Shown: positions 25,693 to 34,521 of the stretch, one piece after another
Numbering within the stretch: position 1 is the first letter of the stretch
Layout: every line of letters starts with the position of its first letter
Assembly: GCA_938075305.1 (NCBI GenBank)
Contig: CALJGV010000026.1
Coordinates: forward strand, 1 to 48,992
DNA length: 48,992 nucleotides
From: an uncultured bacterium
GTDB lineage: Bacteria > Planctomycetota > UBA1135 > GCA-002686595
Reading direction: 5' to 3'
Position numbers and translations under genes: made by a program
The notes under the pieces: generated by a model
Databases searched by the model: none
Told to the model about the DNA's origin: nothing
What the model saw: only the letters and a program-made list of their open reading frames with translations

Positions 25693-26964
25693 ATGAACAG
25701 AGACGACGCAGCGGCCGCCCAGGGCGGAGAGAGCCGTCAGGCCGAGGGAGGGCGCAGGGACGCGCTCCTGGTCTTCCTGTCCACGCTCTGCGTCGCCCTC
25801 CTGGCTCTCCTCGTGCTGATCCGCTCGTTCCCCGATCGATTCGGTCTCGCCTCCCCATCGCCTGGAGCCTTGCCGCTGGCCCCCAGGCCCGAGGCGGTGG
25901 GCACCGCTGACCTCCCCAGGCCCATCGCGGAGCGAGCGTGGCGCGCGCCGACGCTGGCCCAGTCGATCTTCGCGGATGCCTCACCCTCGGTCGTGCATGT
26001 GACCACCCGGTCGCGGGACGTCGAGGGCAACGACTTCGACGCGGCCGAGTTCGTGTCCGGCACGGGGTCTGGCTGGGTCTGGGACCGTACCGGGCACGTG
26101 GTGACCTGCCTGCACGTGGTCAACGGCGCCAGCTCGGCCCTGGTCACGCTGGCGGACGGCTCCCAGTGGGAGGCGAAGCTCGTGGGCGTCGACGCCGCGA
26201 CCGACGTGGCCGTGGTGCGCATCGATGCTCCTCCGGAGCGGTTGGTTCCGGTTCGCATGGGCTCCTCCGAGGACCTCTCGGTGGGCGCCCAGGCCTTCTC
26301 GGTGTCTTGCCCCTACGGCCTCGCACACTCGCTCTCCGCGGGGTACGTGAGCGGGCTCGGTCGTCGGATCCGGTCCAAGTCGGGGCAGTTCATCGAGGGG
26401 GTCATCCAGACCGACGCCGCCATGCACCCCGGATCTTCAGGGGGCACGCTGCTCGACGACCAGGGGCGCATGATCGGGATGAACGCAGCGATCCACGCGG
26501 ACTCTCGCCGGCAGGTCGGCGTGGGCTTCGCGATCCCAGTGGATCGCCTGCAGGAGGTCGTGCCCTCGCTCTTGCGGAGCGGCTTTCGCTGGGAGCCGAG
26601 GTTCGGCTTCGTCACGGCGAGCGATGGGAACAGCGAGGCGCTCCTGAGCAAGATCAGCGATGAGCCCAAGGCGCCCGCAGAGGGCGTGGTGGTGGCCGAG
26701 GTGGACGAAGGGGGGCCCGCCGCGCGGGCCGGCCTCCGCGCCATGCAGACGATCCGCCCGGCGGGCCTCGAGGAGCAGCTGGTGGTCCGGGACGTGATCG
26801 TCGGGGCGGGGGGGCAGCGAATCCGTCAGCGAGCGGAGCTGAACGCTGTGCTCGGCGCGCTGGAGCCGGGGGCGTCGCTGGTCCTGAGGGTGGCCAAGCC
26901 CACCGGGGAGGTCGAGATCACCCTGGAGCCGACAGAGCGACGGACCTCTGGCGAGGGTCTCTGA
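25693..26964 (+). CDS. Membrane-anchored DegP/HtrA-like trypsin-family protease with PDZ domain
   Basis: This is a 423-residue protein. An N-terminal anchor (about residues 24-43) is followed by a trypsin-like domain with the triad His141 (TCLHVV), Asp171 (ATDVAVV) and Ser249 (PGSSGG), then a PDZ-type domain from about residue 320 (VVVAEVDEGGPAARAGLR). It would act in protein quality control or regulated cleavage in the periplasm. The position before the active His is Cys-Leu instead of the common Asn-x. ATG 25693 is the natural start because the anchor begins 23 residues later. A small hairpin follows the gene. Confidence 0.9.
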   Translation: MNRDDAAAAQGGESRQAEGGRRDALLVFLSTLCVALLALLVLIRSFPDRFGLASPSPGALPLAPRPEAVGTADLPRPIAERAWRAPTLAQSIFADASPSVVHVTTRSRDVEGNDFDAAEFVSGTGSGWVWDRTGHVVTCLHVVNGASSALVTLADGSQWEAKLVGVDAATDVAVVRIDAPPERLVPVRMGSSEDLSVGAQAFSVSCPYGLAHSLSAGYVSGLGRRIRSKSGQFIEGVIQTDAAMHPGSSGGTLLDDQGRMIGMNAAIHADSRRQVGVGFAIPVDRLQEVVPSLLRSGFRWEPRFGFVTASDGNSEALLSKISDEPKAPAEGVVVAEVDEGGPAARAGLRAMQTIRPAGLEEQLVVRDVIVGAGGQRIRQRAELNAVLGALEPGASLVLRVAKPTGEVEITLEPTERRTSGEGL

Positions 26965-26970
26965 CGGGGT

Positions 26971-26987
26971 CCCGGCGCGCCGCCGGG
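26971..26987. terminator. Short hairpin between convergent genes
   Basis: A 7-bp stem (26971-26977 with 26981-26987) and a CGC loop lie in the 45-base gap between the protease gene and the convergent arylsulfotransferase-like gene. There is no T-run, so it is a weak candidate. Confidence 0.4.
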
Positions 26988-27009
26988 ATGGGCTTCAAGC
27001 CGGTCGGGG

Positions 27010-28332
27010 TCAGCGCTGGAGCCAGGCGGGGCGGGGGAGGCGCTCCGCCATGAAGAGGGCCGCGATCAGCTCGTCGGCCTCACCAGTGACGCGGGGGCTC
27101 ACGAACTCCCAGACGACCTCACCGCTGGTACCCTCGATCTCGAACGCCCGGCCCTGGGTGGACTCGGCGACCAGGAGGTTGCCGGACGGTAGCTCCTGGA
27201 CCGTGCCGCAGAAGAACGACGCGAAGGCCGAGGCGGGGGTCGCAGCCCACCTCCAGCGGATCGAACCTGTCGCGGGGTCGACACGCAGGAGGCGAGAGGT
27301 CTCGGCCAGGCCGCCGCGATTGTCGAAGATCAGGATCGAGCCGTCGCTGGCGACGGAGGGGTCGTGGGGCGCTCTCCAGCGGGAGACCGAGGGACCACCG
27401 GAGATCCAGGTGAACTGCCCGGCGTCGAGGTCCACCGCGACGACCAGGTCCAGGTCACGGAGGCAGACCAGGACCTGTCCGGCGGTGACGCCAGGGGCGC
27501 CGAGCCGCGCGGCCTCGCGCTCGTCGAGGAGGTCGATGGAGTTCGCGTGCATCACGTCACCGGAGCGCACGGTGAGCTGATCGATGAGGTCCGCGTAGGC
27601 CGAGCTGGCGAAGGCGTCCCAGAGGCTGACCGTGCTCAGGCGCGTACCGTCGGGGGCATAGCGGACCACGAGGTCATCCACGATGGGCTCCTCGGCGTTC
27701 ACGCGCGGCACACGGGCCTCGGTGCGGGCGAGGGCGAGGATCGAACCGTCGGGGGCCACGTCGAGGTCGTGGTGGACGCGGTCCATCACGGCCCACCGCA
27801 GGCCTGAGTCGCGGTCGACGCAGACGAGGGCACGGCCAGAGTGAATCGCGAGCAGGCTGCCGTCTTGCAGGAGCCGAACGCGGCGCCAGGGAAGCTGGTG
27901 GGGTCCTTCAGCGGGTGGAGCGCTCGGAAGGTCGGAGTAGGGCCGTGCCCAGCGGTGGACCACCTGCCCTTCCATCGAGAGGAGGACAGCCTCCGCGGCA
28001 TCGCCCGAGCACATCAGCGTCAGCCCATCCGCGGTGCGGTCGCGGTCCCACCGCAGTAGCCCCGTGGCCGCGGGGGCCTGCTCGGAGCCCGTCGCGTAGC
28101 CGATGGCGCCCAGGTCCCCGGCGCCCTCGCCCATGCGGCGGAACCCGAACAGGCCCGGCTGGTCGGTGGCCCAGCCGCGCCCGGTCGGATCGCCAGCGTC
28201 GGGCGGGACGCCCCCCCCTTCGCAGGCTGAGAGGGCGAGGAGGCTGGCGGAGAGCAGGAGCCGCGACCAGGGGCGGCGGCCTCTCCAGCCCGCTGGCGTC
28301 GGGCGATGCCGCGCGCCGGTCCAGATCCACAC
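27010..28332 (-). CDS. Arylsulfotransferase (ASST)-like lipoprotein
   Basis: This is a 440-residue protein with a lipobox LSAC (Cys37) and a beta-propeller pattern of repeated DG-S/N-L segments. It carries the histidines expected in the PAPS-independent arylsulfate sulfotransferase family: HH at 187-188 (DRVHHDLDVAPDG), His262 (MHANSIDLL) and His323 (APHDPSVASDGSILIFDN). Family members move sulfate from an aryl sulfate to a phenol through a sulfo-histidine in the periplasm; many distant relatives have no tested activity. It ends next to meaB on the same strand (7-base gap), so it may share that transcript. The far N-terminus is Trp/Arg-rich and the start could lie a few codons later. Confidence 0.75.
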   Translation of the reverse strand: MWIWTGARHRPTPAGWRGRRPWSRLLLSASLLALSACEGGGVPPDAGDPTGRGWATDQPGLFGFRRMGEGAGDLGAIGYATGSEQAPAATGLLRWDRDRTADGLTLMCSGDAAEAVLLSMEGQVVHRWARPYSDLPSAPPAEGPHQLPWRRVRLLQDGSLLAIHSGRALVCVDRDSGLRWAVMDRVHHDLDVAPDGSILALARTEARVPRVNAEEPIVDDLVVRYAPDGTRLSTVSLWDAFASSAYADLIDQLTVRSGDVMHANSIDLLDEREAARLGAPGVTAGQVLVCLRDLDLVVAVDLDAGQFTWISGGPSVSRWRAPHDPSVASDGSILIFDNRGGLAETSRLLRVDPATGSIRWRWAATPASAFASFFCGTVQELPSGNLLVAESTQGRAFEIEGTSGEVVWEFVSPRVTGEADELIAALFMAERLPRPAWLQR

Positions 28333-28339
28333 GACGGAC

Positions 28340-29338
28340 TCAGCTCCTGTAGGTCTCGAGGAGGCGGGCGGCAGCGGCCCCCGGGGGCAGCGCGCCGCCC
28401 TTCACCTCGGCCTCGATGGCGGCGAGCATCTCGCGGACCTCACCGTGCTCGCAGAAGCCGGCCATGAGCCGCTCCTCGATGATGGACCACATCCAGCGGG
28501 CGGCCTGTTCGCCGCGGCGGGCTTCCAGTACCCCCGCCTTCTCGAGCGCGGTGCGGTGGCGCCGGACGGTCTCCCACAGCTCCTCCATCCCGGACCCGGT
28601 CTCGGCGCTCACGACGACCGTGGAGGGGGCCCAGTGCTCGTCCCGCGGCCGGAGGTAGCGCAGCGCAGCCTCGTGGTCCCTCGCCGCCGCTCGCGCGGAG
28701 GCCACGCGTTCACCGTCGGCCTTGTTGACCGCGAGCACGTCGCCCACCTCGAGGATGCCCTTCTTGATGCCCTGCAGCTCGTCGCCGGCGCCAGGGAGCA
28801 GGAGGACGACGAAGGTGTCGACCATGTCGCGGGCCGCCGTCTCGCTCTGGCCGACTCCGACGGTCTCGACGAGCACGATGTCGAAACCGGCGGCCTCGCA
28901 GAGGAGCAGCGTCTCCCTCGTCCGGCGGGCAACCCCGCCGAGGGTCGCGGCGCTGGGTGAGGGCCGTATGAACGCGCTCTCCCGGCGCGCGAGCGTATCC
29001 ATGCGGCTCTTGTCGCCCAGGATGCTCCCGCCCGTGAGGGCGCTCGAGGGGTCGACCGCGAGGACCGCGACCCGATGACCGGCGTCCACGAGCTGGCCGC
29101 CGAGGCGTTCGATCAGGGTGCTCTTCCCCACGCCCGGGACGCCGCTGATCCCGATCCTGTGGCTCTTGCCCGTCGCAGGGAGGAGGGCCTCGAGGAGCCG
29201 CTGGGCGAGGACCTCGTCCTCGCTCCGGGTGCTCTCCACGAGCGTGATCGCCCGCGCCAGCTCGGTCCGGTCGCCCGCGAGGACCCCCTCGGCCAGGCGC
29301 TTCAGTCGTCCCTCGTCCTGCTCGCTGCGCTGATCCAC
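28340..29338 (-). CDS. meaB: Methylmalonyl-CoA mutase-associated GTPase MeaB
   Basis: This is a 332-residue SIMIBI-class GTPase. The P-loop is GVPGVGKS at 66-73, followed by VLAVDPSSALTGGSILGDKSRM and the ETVGVGQSE switch, then NKAD for guanine. It protects and loads B12 into methylmalonyl-CoA mutase, whose subunits are encoded about 8 kb away on the same strand (37197-41317). It starts the transcript that continues into the arylsulfotransferase-like gene and is divergent from the VOC gene, with a 100-base gap. Confidence 0.95.
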   Translation of the reverse strand: MDQRSEQDEGRLKRLAEGVLAGDRTELARAITLVESTRSEDEVLAQRLLEALLPATGKSHRIGISGVPGVGKSTLIERLGGQLVDAGHRVAVLAVDPSSALTGGSILGDKSRMDTLARRESAFIRPSPSAATLGGVARRTRETLLLCEAAGFDIVLVETVGVGQSETAARDMVDTFVVLLLPGAGDELQGIKKGILEVGDVLAVNKADGERVASARAAARDHEAALRYLRPRDEHWAPSTVVVSAETGSGMEELWETVRRHRTALEKAGVLEARRGEQAARWMWSIIEERLMAGFCEHGEVREMLAAIEAEVKGGALPPGAAAARLLETYRS

Positions 29339-29438
29339 AGGCAGAGCGTAGCGCGTGGCCGGCGGGACCGTCAGCCTCGGTTACGCTCCAGCCAGGCGGG
29401 GACACGAGCAGTCTTCGCGCCGGGACCCTGCGAAGCCC

Positions 29439-30119
29439 ATGAATCTCTGCCTGACCACCCCTGCGCCGTCCCCCGAACGTTCGGTGGCCTTTCTGACCAG
29501 GCTCGGGTTCACGCCGATCACGGAGGACTCTCGCCTCATGACCGACGGGGCGGCCCTGATCGACGTGGATCCCGAGTCCCGTGCTCGCGCTGGTGTCCGG
29601 GTCTGGCGCGGAGCGCTCGACGCGGCGGCGGGGGAGGCCCTGGACCTCCACGGGGCAGTGGCCTTCGAGGGCGGTCACCTGGTTGCGGCGCCCTCGGGAA
29701 CGCCGGTATGGGTGATGGATGGATCGGGCCCCGACCTCGAGCTCGCGCCGCGCGGGGAGGTCCTGGGGAACTACGCGGGTGTCTCCCTCGAGACCCCGAG
29801 CCTCGCGCGGTCCGTGGCCTTCTGGGGCGGGCTCCTGGGCCTGGAGGTCGGCGCAGGTGGAGCCGATCAGGGGTGGGTGACCCTGCGTAGGCCGGGGATG
29901 GTGGACCTCAGCCTGATGGGGCCGCTGGCCTGTCCACACTCGTTCGCCAACCCCTCGTTCACCTACTTCAATGGCGGGCGCAACCCCGAGGTGCTGGACG
30001 CTATCCGTGCCCGGGGGGTCGAGGTCTTCGAGGAGGTCGGGGCCAAGGACGGGGCTCCAGCGGAGAATGCGATCCTCCGCGAGCCCGGCGGCGTGGGCTT
30101 CTTCGTCTTCAACGACTGA
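29439..30119 (+). CDS. Tandem VOC (glyoxalase/dioxygenase-fold) protein
   Basis: This is a 226-residue protein with two vicinal-oxygen-chelate halves. The first begins LCLTTPAPSPERSVAFLTRLGF and the second YAGVSLETPSLARSVAFWGGLLGLEV. The usual metal His at the start of the first beta strand is absent in both halves (Leu-Thr-Thr and Ser-Leu-Glu). A late Glu is possible at REPGG. Metal-dependent catalysis is therefore doubtful and the substrate is unknown. The start at 29439 is chosen because the preceding in-frame codons are not family-like. Closeness to meaB suggested methylmalonyl-CoA epimerase, but the ligands do not fit. Confidence 0.75.
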   Translation: MNLCLTTPAPSPERSVAFLTRLGFTPITEDSRLMTDGAALIDVDPESRARAGVRVWRGALDAAAGEALDLHGAVAFEGGHLVAAPSGTPVWVMDGSGPDLELAPRGEVLGNYAGVSLETPSLARSVAFWGGLLGLEVGAGGADQGWVTLRRPGMVDLSLMGPLACPHSFANPSFTYFNGGRNPEVLDAIRARGVEVFEEVGAKDGAPAENAILREPGGVGFFVFND

Positions 30120-30134
30120 GCCCTCGCCCCGCGC

Positions 30135-31292
30135 TCAACCGCGGAGTTGGAGGCCTCGCAGCGGGCCCGGCAACGCTTCATCGTGGTGGATTGCGCGTGC
30201 GGCGACCTCGCCGATGGCGGGCCCTAGCTTGTACCCGTGACCGGAGCCGCCGCCCAGGAGCCACAGGCGAGGCAGCCCGGGGTGGCGGTCCACCAGCAGC
30301 TCGGAGTCCCGGCGCATCGTGTACTGGCAGACTCGGGCGTCTGTGAGAGGCGCGTCCGCCAGCGCAGGGAAGCGGTGGGAGAGGTAGGCGCGGGCGCGCT
30401 CGAGGCGCTCAGGGTCGACCAAGCGTTCGCCGTGGGTCGGATCCCAGGGCCCCCCCGAGGTGTCCTCACCGAGCTTGAATCCACGGCTCAGGCCGTCGGG
30501 GATGCCGTACCAGAAGCTGCCGTCTCCGAAGAGCTCCGTGGCGTGTTCTGCCCAGACGGGCAGGCGCAGGTGCTCCTCGGCGCCGGGGGGCGGGCCGAAG
30601 GAGAAGACGTCCTGGCGCGTGACCTCCAGGCGAGAGCCGAGGGCCTCGGGGAAGAGCTCAGGCATCCACGGTCCGGCGGCGAAGACCGTGATGTCTGCCA
30701 GGTGTGTGCTCCCGTCCGCGAGCTGGACGCCCCGGCAGGCGCCACCCGAATCGAGGGCCGGACGGGCAGTGGAGACGAGCACCTGCCCCCCGGCCTCTCG
30801 CACCGCGTCCCAGACGACCTCGCAGCCGCGGCGCGCGAAGAGCGCGCCGGCGTCGGGTTCGTACATCGCCCATGGGATGTCCTCGAAGCTCATGGAGGGG
30901 TAACGCTCCTCGAGCTCGCCCCGGCTCAACTCCTCGAACCGCACGCCCTCGGCACGGAAGGTGGCCATCGATTCCTGCTCGAACTCCCCGGGCTGGCTCG
31001 CCATCCACAGGACTCCACGGCGATCCAAGAGTGGGGTGTTCGCCGACACCTCAAGCTCGCTCCACAGCTCCAGAGCCCGCGTGACCAGGGGGACATAGTG
31101 CCCTCGGTGGCCGTACCCTCGCCGGATGACCCGGGTCTCTCCGCCGGAGCTCGCCCGTCCATTTCCAGGGCCCCATGCGTCGACGAGCATCACCTCCCAG
31201 CCGAGCCTTGTGAGGTGTAGCGCCGTCCATCCTCCGAGCGCTCCAGCGCCCACGACGATGGCGCGGCGTTGAGATCGATCCGTGGTCGCCAT
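30135..31292 (-). CDS. Monomeric sarcosine oxidase-like FAD enzyme
   Basis: This is a 385-residue flavoprotein. The dinucleotide-binding loop is VVGAGALGG (about 13-21). Then come RASSGGETRVIRRGYG, typical of MSOX/DAO enzymes, and near the end ARVCQYTMRRDSELLVDRHP. Cys322 aligns with the cysteine that carries covalent FAD in monomeric sarcosine oxidase, so covalent attachment is plausible. GGGSGHGYKLGPAIGE is the C-terminal FAD contact. It would oxidise an N-methyl or secondary amino acid to release hydrogen peroxide. The gene ends 15 bases from the convergent VOC gene. Confidence 0.9.
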   Translation of the reverse strand: MATTDRSQRRAIVVGAGALGGWTALHLTRLGWEVMLVDAWGPGNGRASSGGETRVIRRGYGHRGHYVPLVTRALELWSELEVSANTPLLDRRGVLWMASQPGEFEQESMATFRAEGVRFEELSRGELEERYPSMSFEDIPWAMYEPDAGALFARRGCEVVWDAVREAGGQVLVSTARPALDSGGACRGVQLADGSTHLADITVFAAGPWMPELFPEALGSRLEVTRQDVFSFGPPPGAEEHLRLPVWAEHATELFGDGSFWYGIPDGLSRGFKLGEDTSGGPWDPTHGERLVDPERLERARAYLSHRFPALADAPLTDARVCQYTMRRDSELLVDRHPGLPRLWLLGGGSGHGYKLGPAIGEVAARAIHHDEALPGPLRGLQLRG

Positions 31293-31316
31293 GGTGCTCA
31301 GCTTACGCGCGCCACG

Positions 31317-31733
31317 TCAGACGGCTCCCCCGTCGCCCTGCCCGTCGTCGATCGTCTCGATGAATGCGGTGAGCCGCTCGTTGCTCGCCGCGAGCCGTTC
31401 CTTCGCGGTCTTCGACAGGCGCTTGATGCGCGTCTCGACTCGCTGCGCTCGCGAGCGGTCCCCGGCGGCGCTGGAGGCCAGGAGTTCGAGGGGACCGCGA
31501 CCCCGAAGGGCCTTGGCTCCACGGCCCTCACGGTGCTCCGTGACGCGCCGCTCCACGTCCGTGGCGATGCCGGTGTAGATGGCGTTGTCTGCGCGTCGGA
31601 TCAGGTAGACCCACCAGGAGGCGGCCACGGGGCCGAACTCGGGATCGTTGTCGGGGGGCGCGCTCACGGGCCAAGTGGACCAAAGATCCGCCTCCAGAGG
31701 GTCGCTTCGGCCCATCAGGGGGGCCTTTTGCAT
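31317..31733 (-). CDS. GIY-YIG nuclease-superfamily (UPF0213-like) protein
   Basis: This protein of up to 138 residues has a compact GIY-YIG domain. WWVYLIRRADNAIYTGIATDVERRVTEH contains the paired Tyr motifs and the Arg, and RIKRLSKTAKERL is the C-terminal end typical of the small UPF0213/YhbQ group. DNA-end or junction nicking is the known activity of some members. The first 40 residues from ATG 31733 look unconserved, and Met7 or a later start is possible. It is followed on the same strand by the flavoprotein gene after 24 bases. Confidence 0.8.
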   Translation of the reverse strand: MQKAPLMGRSDPLEADLWSTWPVSAPPDNDPEFGPVAASWWVYLIRRADNAIYTGIATDVERRVTEHREGRGAKALRGRGPLELLASSAAGDRSRAQRVETRIKRLSKTAKERLAASNERLTAFIETIDDGQGDGGAV

Positions 31734-31899
31734 AGGGCGCTTAGGTGCCCGCCGCCCGATCTACGGCGAGGAAGTTGCCTCCAGCGGTGGAGGCGTGGAG
31801 CCCCATCAGTATCCTCTCGGGCCCGTGGCGACAGGCAGAATCCGCTTCGCTGCCCGTGACCACGCCCGGGGTTTCCGACACACCTTCCGTATCTGCACC

Positions 31900-32913
31900 A
31901 TGACTCTCACCGCAATGGTCCGGGGGATCACACGCACGGCGCTTGCTGCTGCTGTGATCGCGCCCCTCGCCACCGTCCAAATCGCTTCTGCCCAGTACCT
32001 CGAGATCGGCGGGATGATCGCCATCGAGATCGAGGACGAGGGCCCCAACGGCTGGGCCACCCCCAGCACGCCCACTGGCTTCAGTGGAGATGGCTTCCTC
32101 CGCTGGAACGGTCCGAACTACTTCAACAGCCCTGGGACGGCGGTCCTGACCTACCAGATCGTCGCCACGAACCCGGGCAACTACAGCGTCAAGCTCCGCA
32201 ACCGGCACGACAACCCGAACGCCACCGAGGAGAACGACACCTGGATCCGTATGAACAACGGGCCCTGGATCAAGATGTTCTCCAACAACCCCAACACGCC
32301 GGGGAACTGGAACTGGGAGTCGCGCTTCGAGCTGCCTGGCCCGCAGTACACCAACGCGAACTTCGACATCAACGTCGGGCTCAACACGCTCCAGTTCTCG
32401 GCTCGGAGCCGGGGCTTCATGATGGATCGGATCCACCTGTTCCTTCCCGGGACCCCGGGTGGGACCTCGCTGGCGACCCCGCTCTCGCCGCAATTCATCG
32501 GTGACAACTACTGCACGCCGGCGGCGCAGCACTCGGGGAACGACTGGGCGCGCCTGAACGCCATTGGGTTCAGGGACGTCGCGGACAACGACCTGCGCCT
32601 CCGCGCCACGCGGATGCCCCAGAACACGATCGGGATGATCGTTGCCTCCCAGAGCCAGGGCTTCACGCCAGGCGCCGGCGGAGGGCAGGGCACGCTCTGC
32701 ATCTCGGGTTCAGCGCTGCGGATGGAGTCGACCCTCTTCAACAGCGGGACCAGCGGCGGGCGGGAGGTCCTGGTGGACCTCACGTCCTTCCCGCCGCCCT
32801 ACAACGGTGCGGTTCTGGCGGGGCAGACGTGGAACTTCCAGGCCTGGTTCCGGGACGCCAACCCGCAGCCGACCAGCAACTTCTCGAGCGCCACGAGCGT
32901 CACCTTCGAGTAG
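31900..32913 (+). CDS. Secreted protein with planctomycete-type C-terminal domain
   Basis: This is a 337-residue protein with a signal peptide (TALAAAVIAPLATVQIASA). Residues from about 35 to 185 are a beta-rich, carbohydrate-binding-like module (EIEDE, YQIVATNPGNYSVKLRNRHDN, DRIHLF). From about 200 on is a domain I associate with planctomycete secreted proteins: NYCTPAAQHSGNDW, LRATRMPQNTIGMIVASQSQGF, GTLCISG, then GQTWNFQAWFRDANPQPTSNF at the end. Function is unknown; a cell-surface or sorting role for the terminal domain is inferred. ATG 31900 is fixed by the signal peptide. The 166-base gap upstream has no other coding potential. Confidence 0.75.
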   Translation: MTLTAMVRGITRTALAAAVIAPLATVQIASAQYLEIGGMIAIEIEDEGPNGWATPSTPTGFSGDGFLRWNGPNYFNSPGTAVLTYQIVATNPGNYSVKLRNRHDNPNATEENDTWIRMNNGPWIKMFSNNPNTPGNWNWESRFELPGPQYTNANFDINVGLNTLQFSARSRGFMMDRIHLFLPGTPGGTSLATPLSPQFIGDNYCTPAAQHSGNDWARLNAIGFRDVADNDLRLRATRMPQNTIGMIVASQSQGFTPGAGGGQGTLCISGSALRMESTLFNSGTSGGREVLVDLTSFPPPYNGAVLAGQTWNFQAWFRDANPQPTSNFSSATSVTFE

Positions 32914-32930
32914 GCCCTGTCCAGGGTACG

Positions 32931-32978
32931 GACAGCGGCCCCCCGGCGATGGACTCGCCGGGGGGCCGCTGTCGTTTT
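32931..32978 (+). terminator. Strong Rho-independent terminator
   Basis: A perfect 19-bp stem (32931-32949 with 32955-32973) has a 5-base loop and is followed by GTTTT. It lies 18 bases after the secreted protein gene. Confidence 0.9.
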
Positions 32979-33060
32979 GGGCGCTTGCGGTCGCTGTCCA
33001 GGGGCCCATGAATGCCGCCTCTCCTCACAGGCGCGGGGGACGGGCGGTTAGGGTGCGGGC

Positions 33061-33726
33061 ATGAAGCCGAGGGAACGGGTGGGGAGCGCGAAGACGCCGG
33101 ACGGGACGGAGCTGGAGCTCTTCGAACACGACGGCCATCACGAGATCGTTGCGGCCAAGCGGGCGCTGATGTCCTCCCGTCAGCACAACTCCGAGGAGGA
33201 GCTGGCAAGGCATGTCTGCGAGGACCTGGAGCCCGGCGCGCTCGTGCTGATCGGAGGGCTCGGGCTGGGGTACACGCTCCGAACCGCCCTGGACCTGCTT
33301 CCAGAGGGCGGCCGAGCCATTCAGGTGGAGCTCCTCGACGCCGTGGTCGAGTGGAACCTCGGCCCGGCCGGTGCCCACGCCGGGGACCCCCTGGGGGACC
33401 CCCGGACGAAGCTCATCCGGGGTGACGTGACCAAGGTCCTCCAGCGCTACGGCGGGGCGCTCTCGGCGCTGATGCTCGACATCGACAACGGCCCGGCCCC
33501 GATGGTGGATCGCCAGAACCGCACGCTCTACGGACGCGCCGGGATCCGGATGATCCGGGACGCGCTGCGCCCGGGTGGGCGGGTCGCCTTCTGGTGCAGC
33601 AACGAGGAGCCCGAGTTCGCGGCCACCCTGGGGAGAGGGGGCTTCGAGGTCTCGAGGCACCGCTCGTACGCGCGGCCCCGTCGGAAGGGGACGCGCCACG
33701 AGATCATCGTGGGCAAGCGGGTCTGA
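33061..33726 (+). CDS. Spermidine-synthase-like SAM-fold protein
   Basis: This is a 221-residue Rossmann-type protein. VLIGGLGLGYTLRTAL is the SAM or decarboxylated-SAM binding loop, followed by an acidic residue in IQVELLDAV and ALMLDIDNGPAPMV, which matches the Asp-rich segment of the spermidine-synthase-like group. RKGTRHEIIVGKR is at the end. It probably transfers an aminopropyl or methyl group in the cytosol, but the substrate cannot be told. The gene stands alone between two inverted neighbours. Confidence 0.7.
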   Translation: MKPRERVGSAKTPDGTELELFEHDGHHEIVAAKRALMSSRQHNSEEELARHVCEDLEPGALVLIGGLGLGYTLRTALDLLPEGGRAIQVELLDAVVEWNLGPAGAHAGDPLGDPRTKLIRGDVTKVLQRYGGALSALMLDIDNGPAPMVDRQNRTLYGRAGIRMIRDALRPGGRVAFWCSNEEPEFAATLGRGGFEVSRHRSYARPRRKGTRHEIIVGKRV

Positions 33727-33742
33727 GCGCCCGCGGCCGGGG

Positions 33743-34480
33743 TCAGTCGCCCGACCGCAGCCACTCCAGCGCGTCCTCTCGATCGTCGAAGTCGAACGAC
33801 TTCACGTCCGCAGAGACGAAGTGCTTGCCCAGGGAGGGCAGGTGCTGGGCGGCCGAGCTATCGGAGCAGACGGCGATGCGCTTGACGTGCTGGTGGTGGT
33901 CCTTGGCGAAGCGCAAGTGGGCCAGGAAGGAGCCGAAGGAGGTCCACCCGGGGATCGACTTGGTGGCGATGAGGATCCCCGCGAGATCGCCCTCCTCATC
34001 GATCACAGGGTCGATCGCAGCGGCTGCGTCCGCGAAGTCCTCCTTCGTGAGGCGGCCACCAGGTTCGAGCGTGGCGATCCGGGGGAGCGTCTCCGAGAGC
34101 GTCACGTGCAGCCCGCCGTCTTCGCAGGCAGCCCACTCCACGGCCTCGTCGAACTGGTCGAGGCCGAAGGCGCGGAACTGGCCCGGCATCATGAAGTTGG
34201 TCACCCGGATCGACGCCTTGATCCAGGACGCGTCCGCCAGCATTGCGATCCGGCGCCACTGGCCGCAATACGCGGTGGCGAGCTTGATGTCGTCCCACAT
34301 GGCGCCGGCCGACATGGAGGGGCACTGGGAGAGTCGGACGACGGCGCGCACGCCGTTGCCGGCCTCGGCCTGGGCCCAGATGGCCGGGCCGAGGATGTCC
34401 TCGTAATCGGCGGTCGTGATCTTGTCGCCGATGTCAAAGCCGAGCACGCCTTCCGGGAGGCCTTCGATGGGGGTGATCAT
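33743..34480 (-). CDS. Duplicated SpoIIAA-like (STAS-fold) protein
   Basis: This is a 245-residue protein made of two SpoIIAA-like domains (PF11964 type). The first spans about 1-120 (GFDIGDKITTADYEDILGP to FDEAVEWAACE). The second spans about 125-245 (GRLTKEDFADAAAAIDPVI to FDFDDREDALEWLRSGD). Each half ends with the family's acidic E/DDAxEWL helix. Family members are usually single-domain and thought to bind lipophilic ligands or act in signalling; no function is proven. The second half begins with a less typical strand. ATG 34480 directly precedes the domain. Confidence 0.8.
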   Translation of the reverse strand: MITPIEGLPEGVLGFDIGDKITTADYEDILGPAIWAQAEAGNGVRAVVRLSQCPSMSAGAMWDDIKLATAYCGQWRRIAMLADASWIKASIRVTNFMMPGQFRAFGLDQFDEAVEWAACEDGGLHVTLSETLPRIATLEPGGRLTKEDFADAAAAIDPVIDEEGDLAGILIATKSIPGWTSFGSFLAHLRFAKDHHQHVKRIAVCSDSSAAQHLPSLGKHFVSADVKSFDFDDREDALEWLRSGD

Positions 34481-34521
34481 GGGTCGTCTGCGAGGGGTGA
34501 GGGTGGAGCAGGACCGGCGGA

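Noticed and set aside
29439..30119. Methylmalonyl-CoA epimerase, suggested by closeness to meaB
   Set aside because: The VOC protein is longer than epimerase and lacks the N-terminal metal His of that enzyme.
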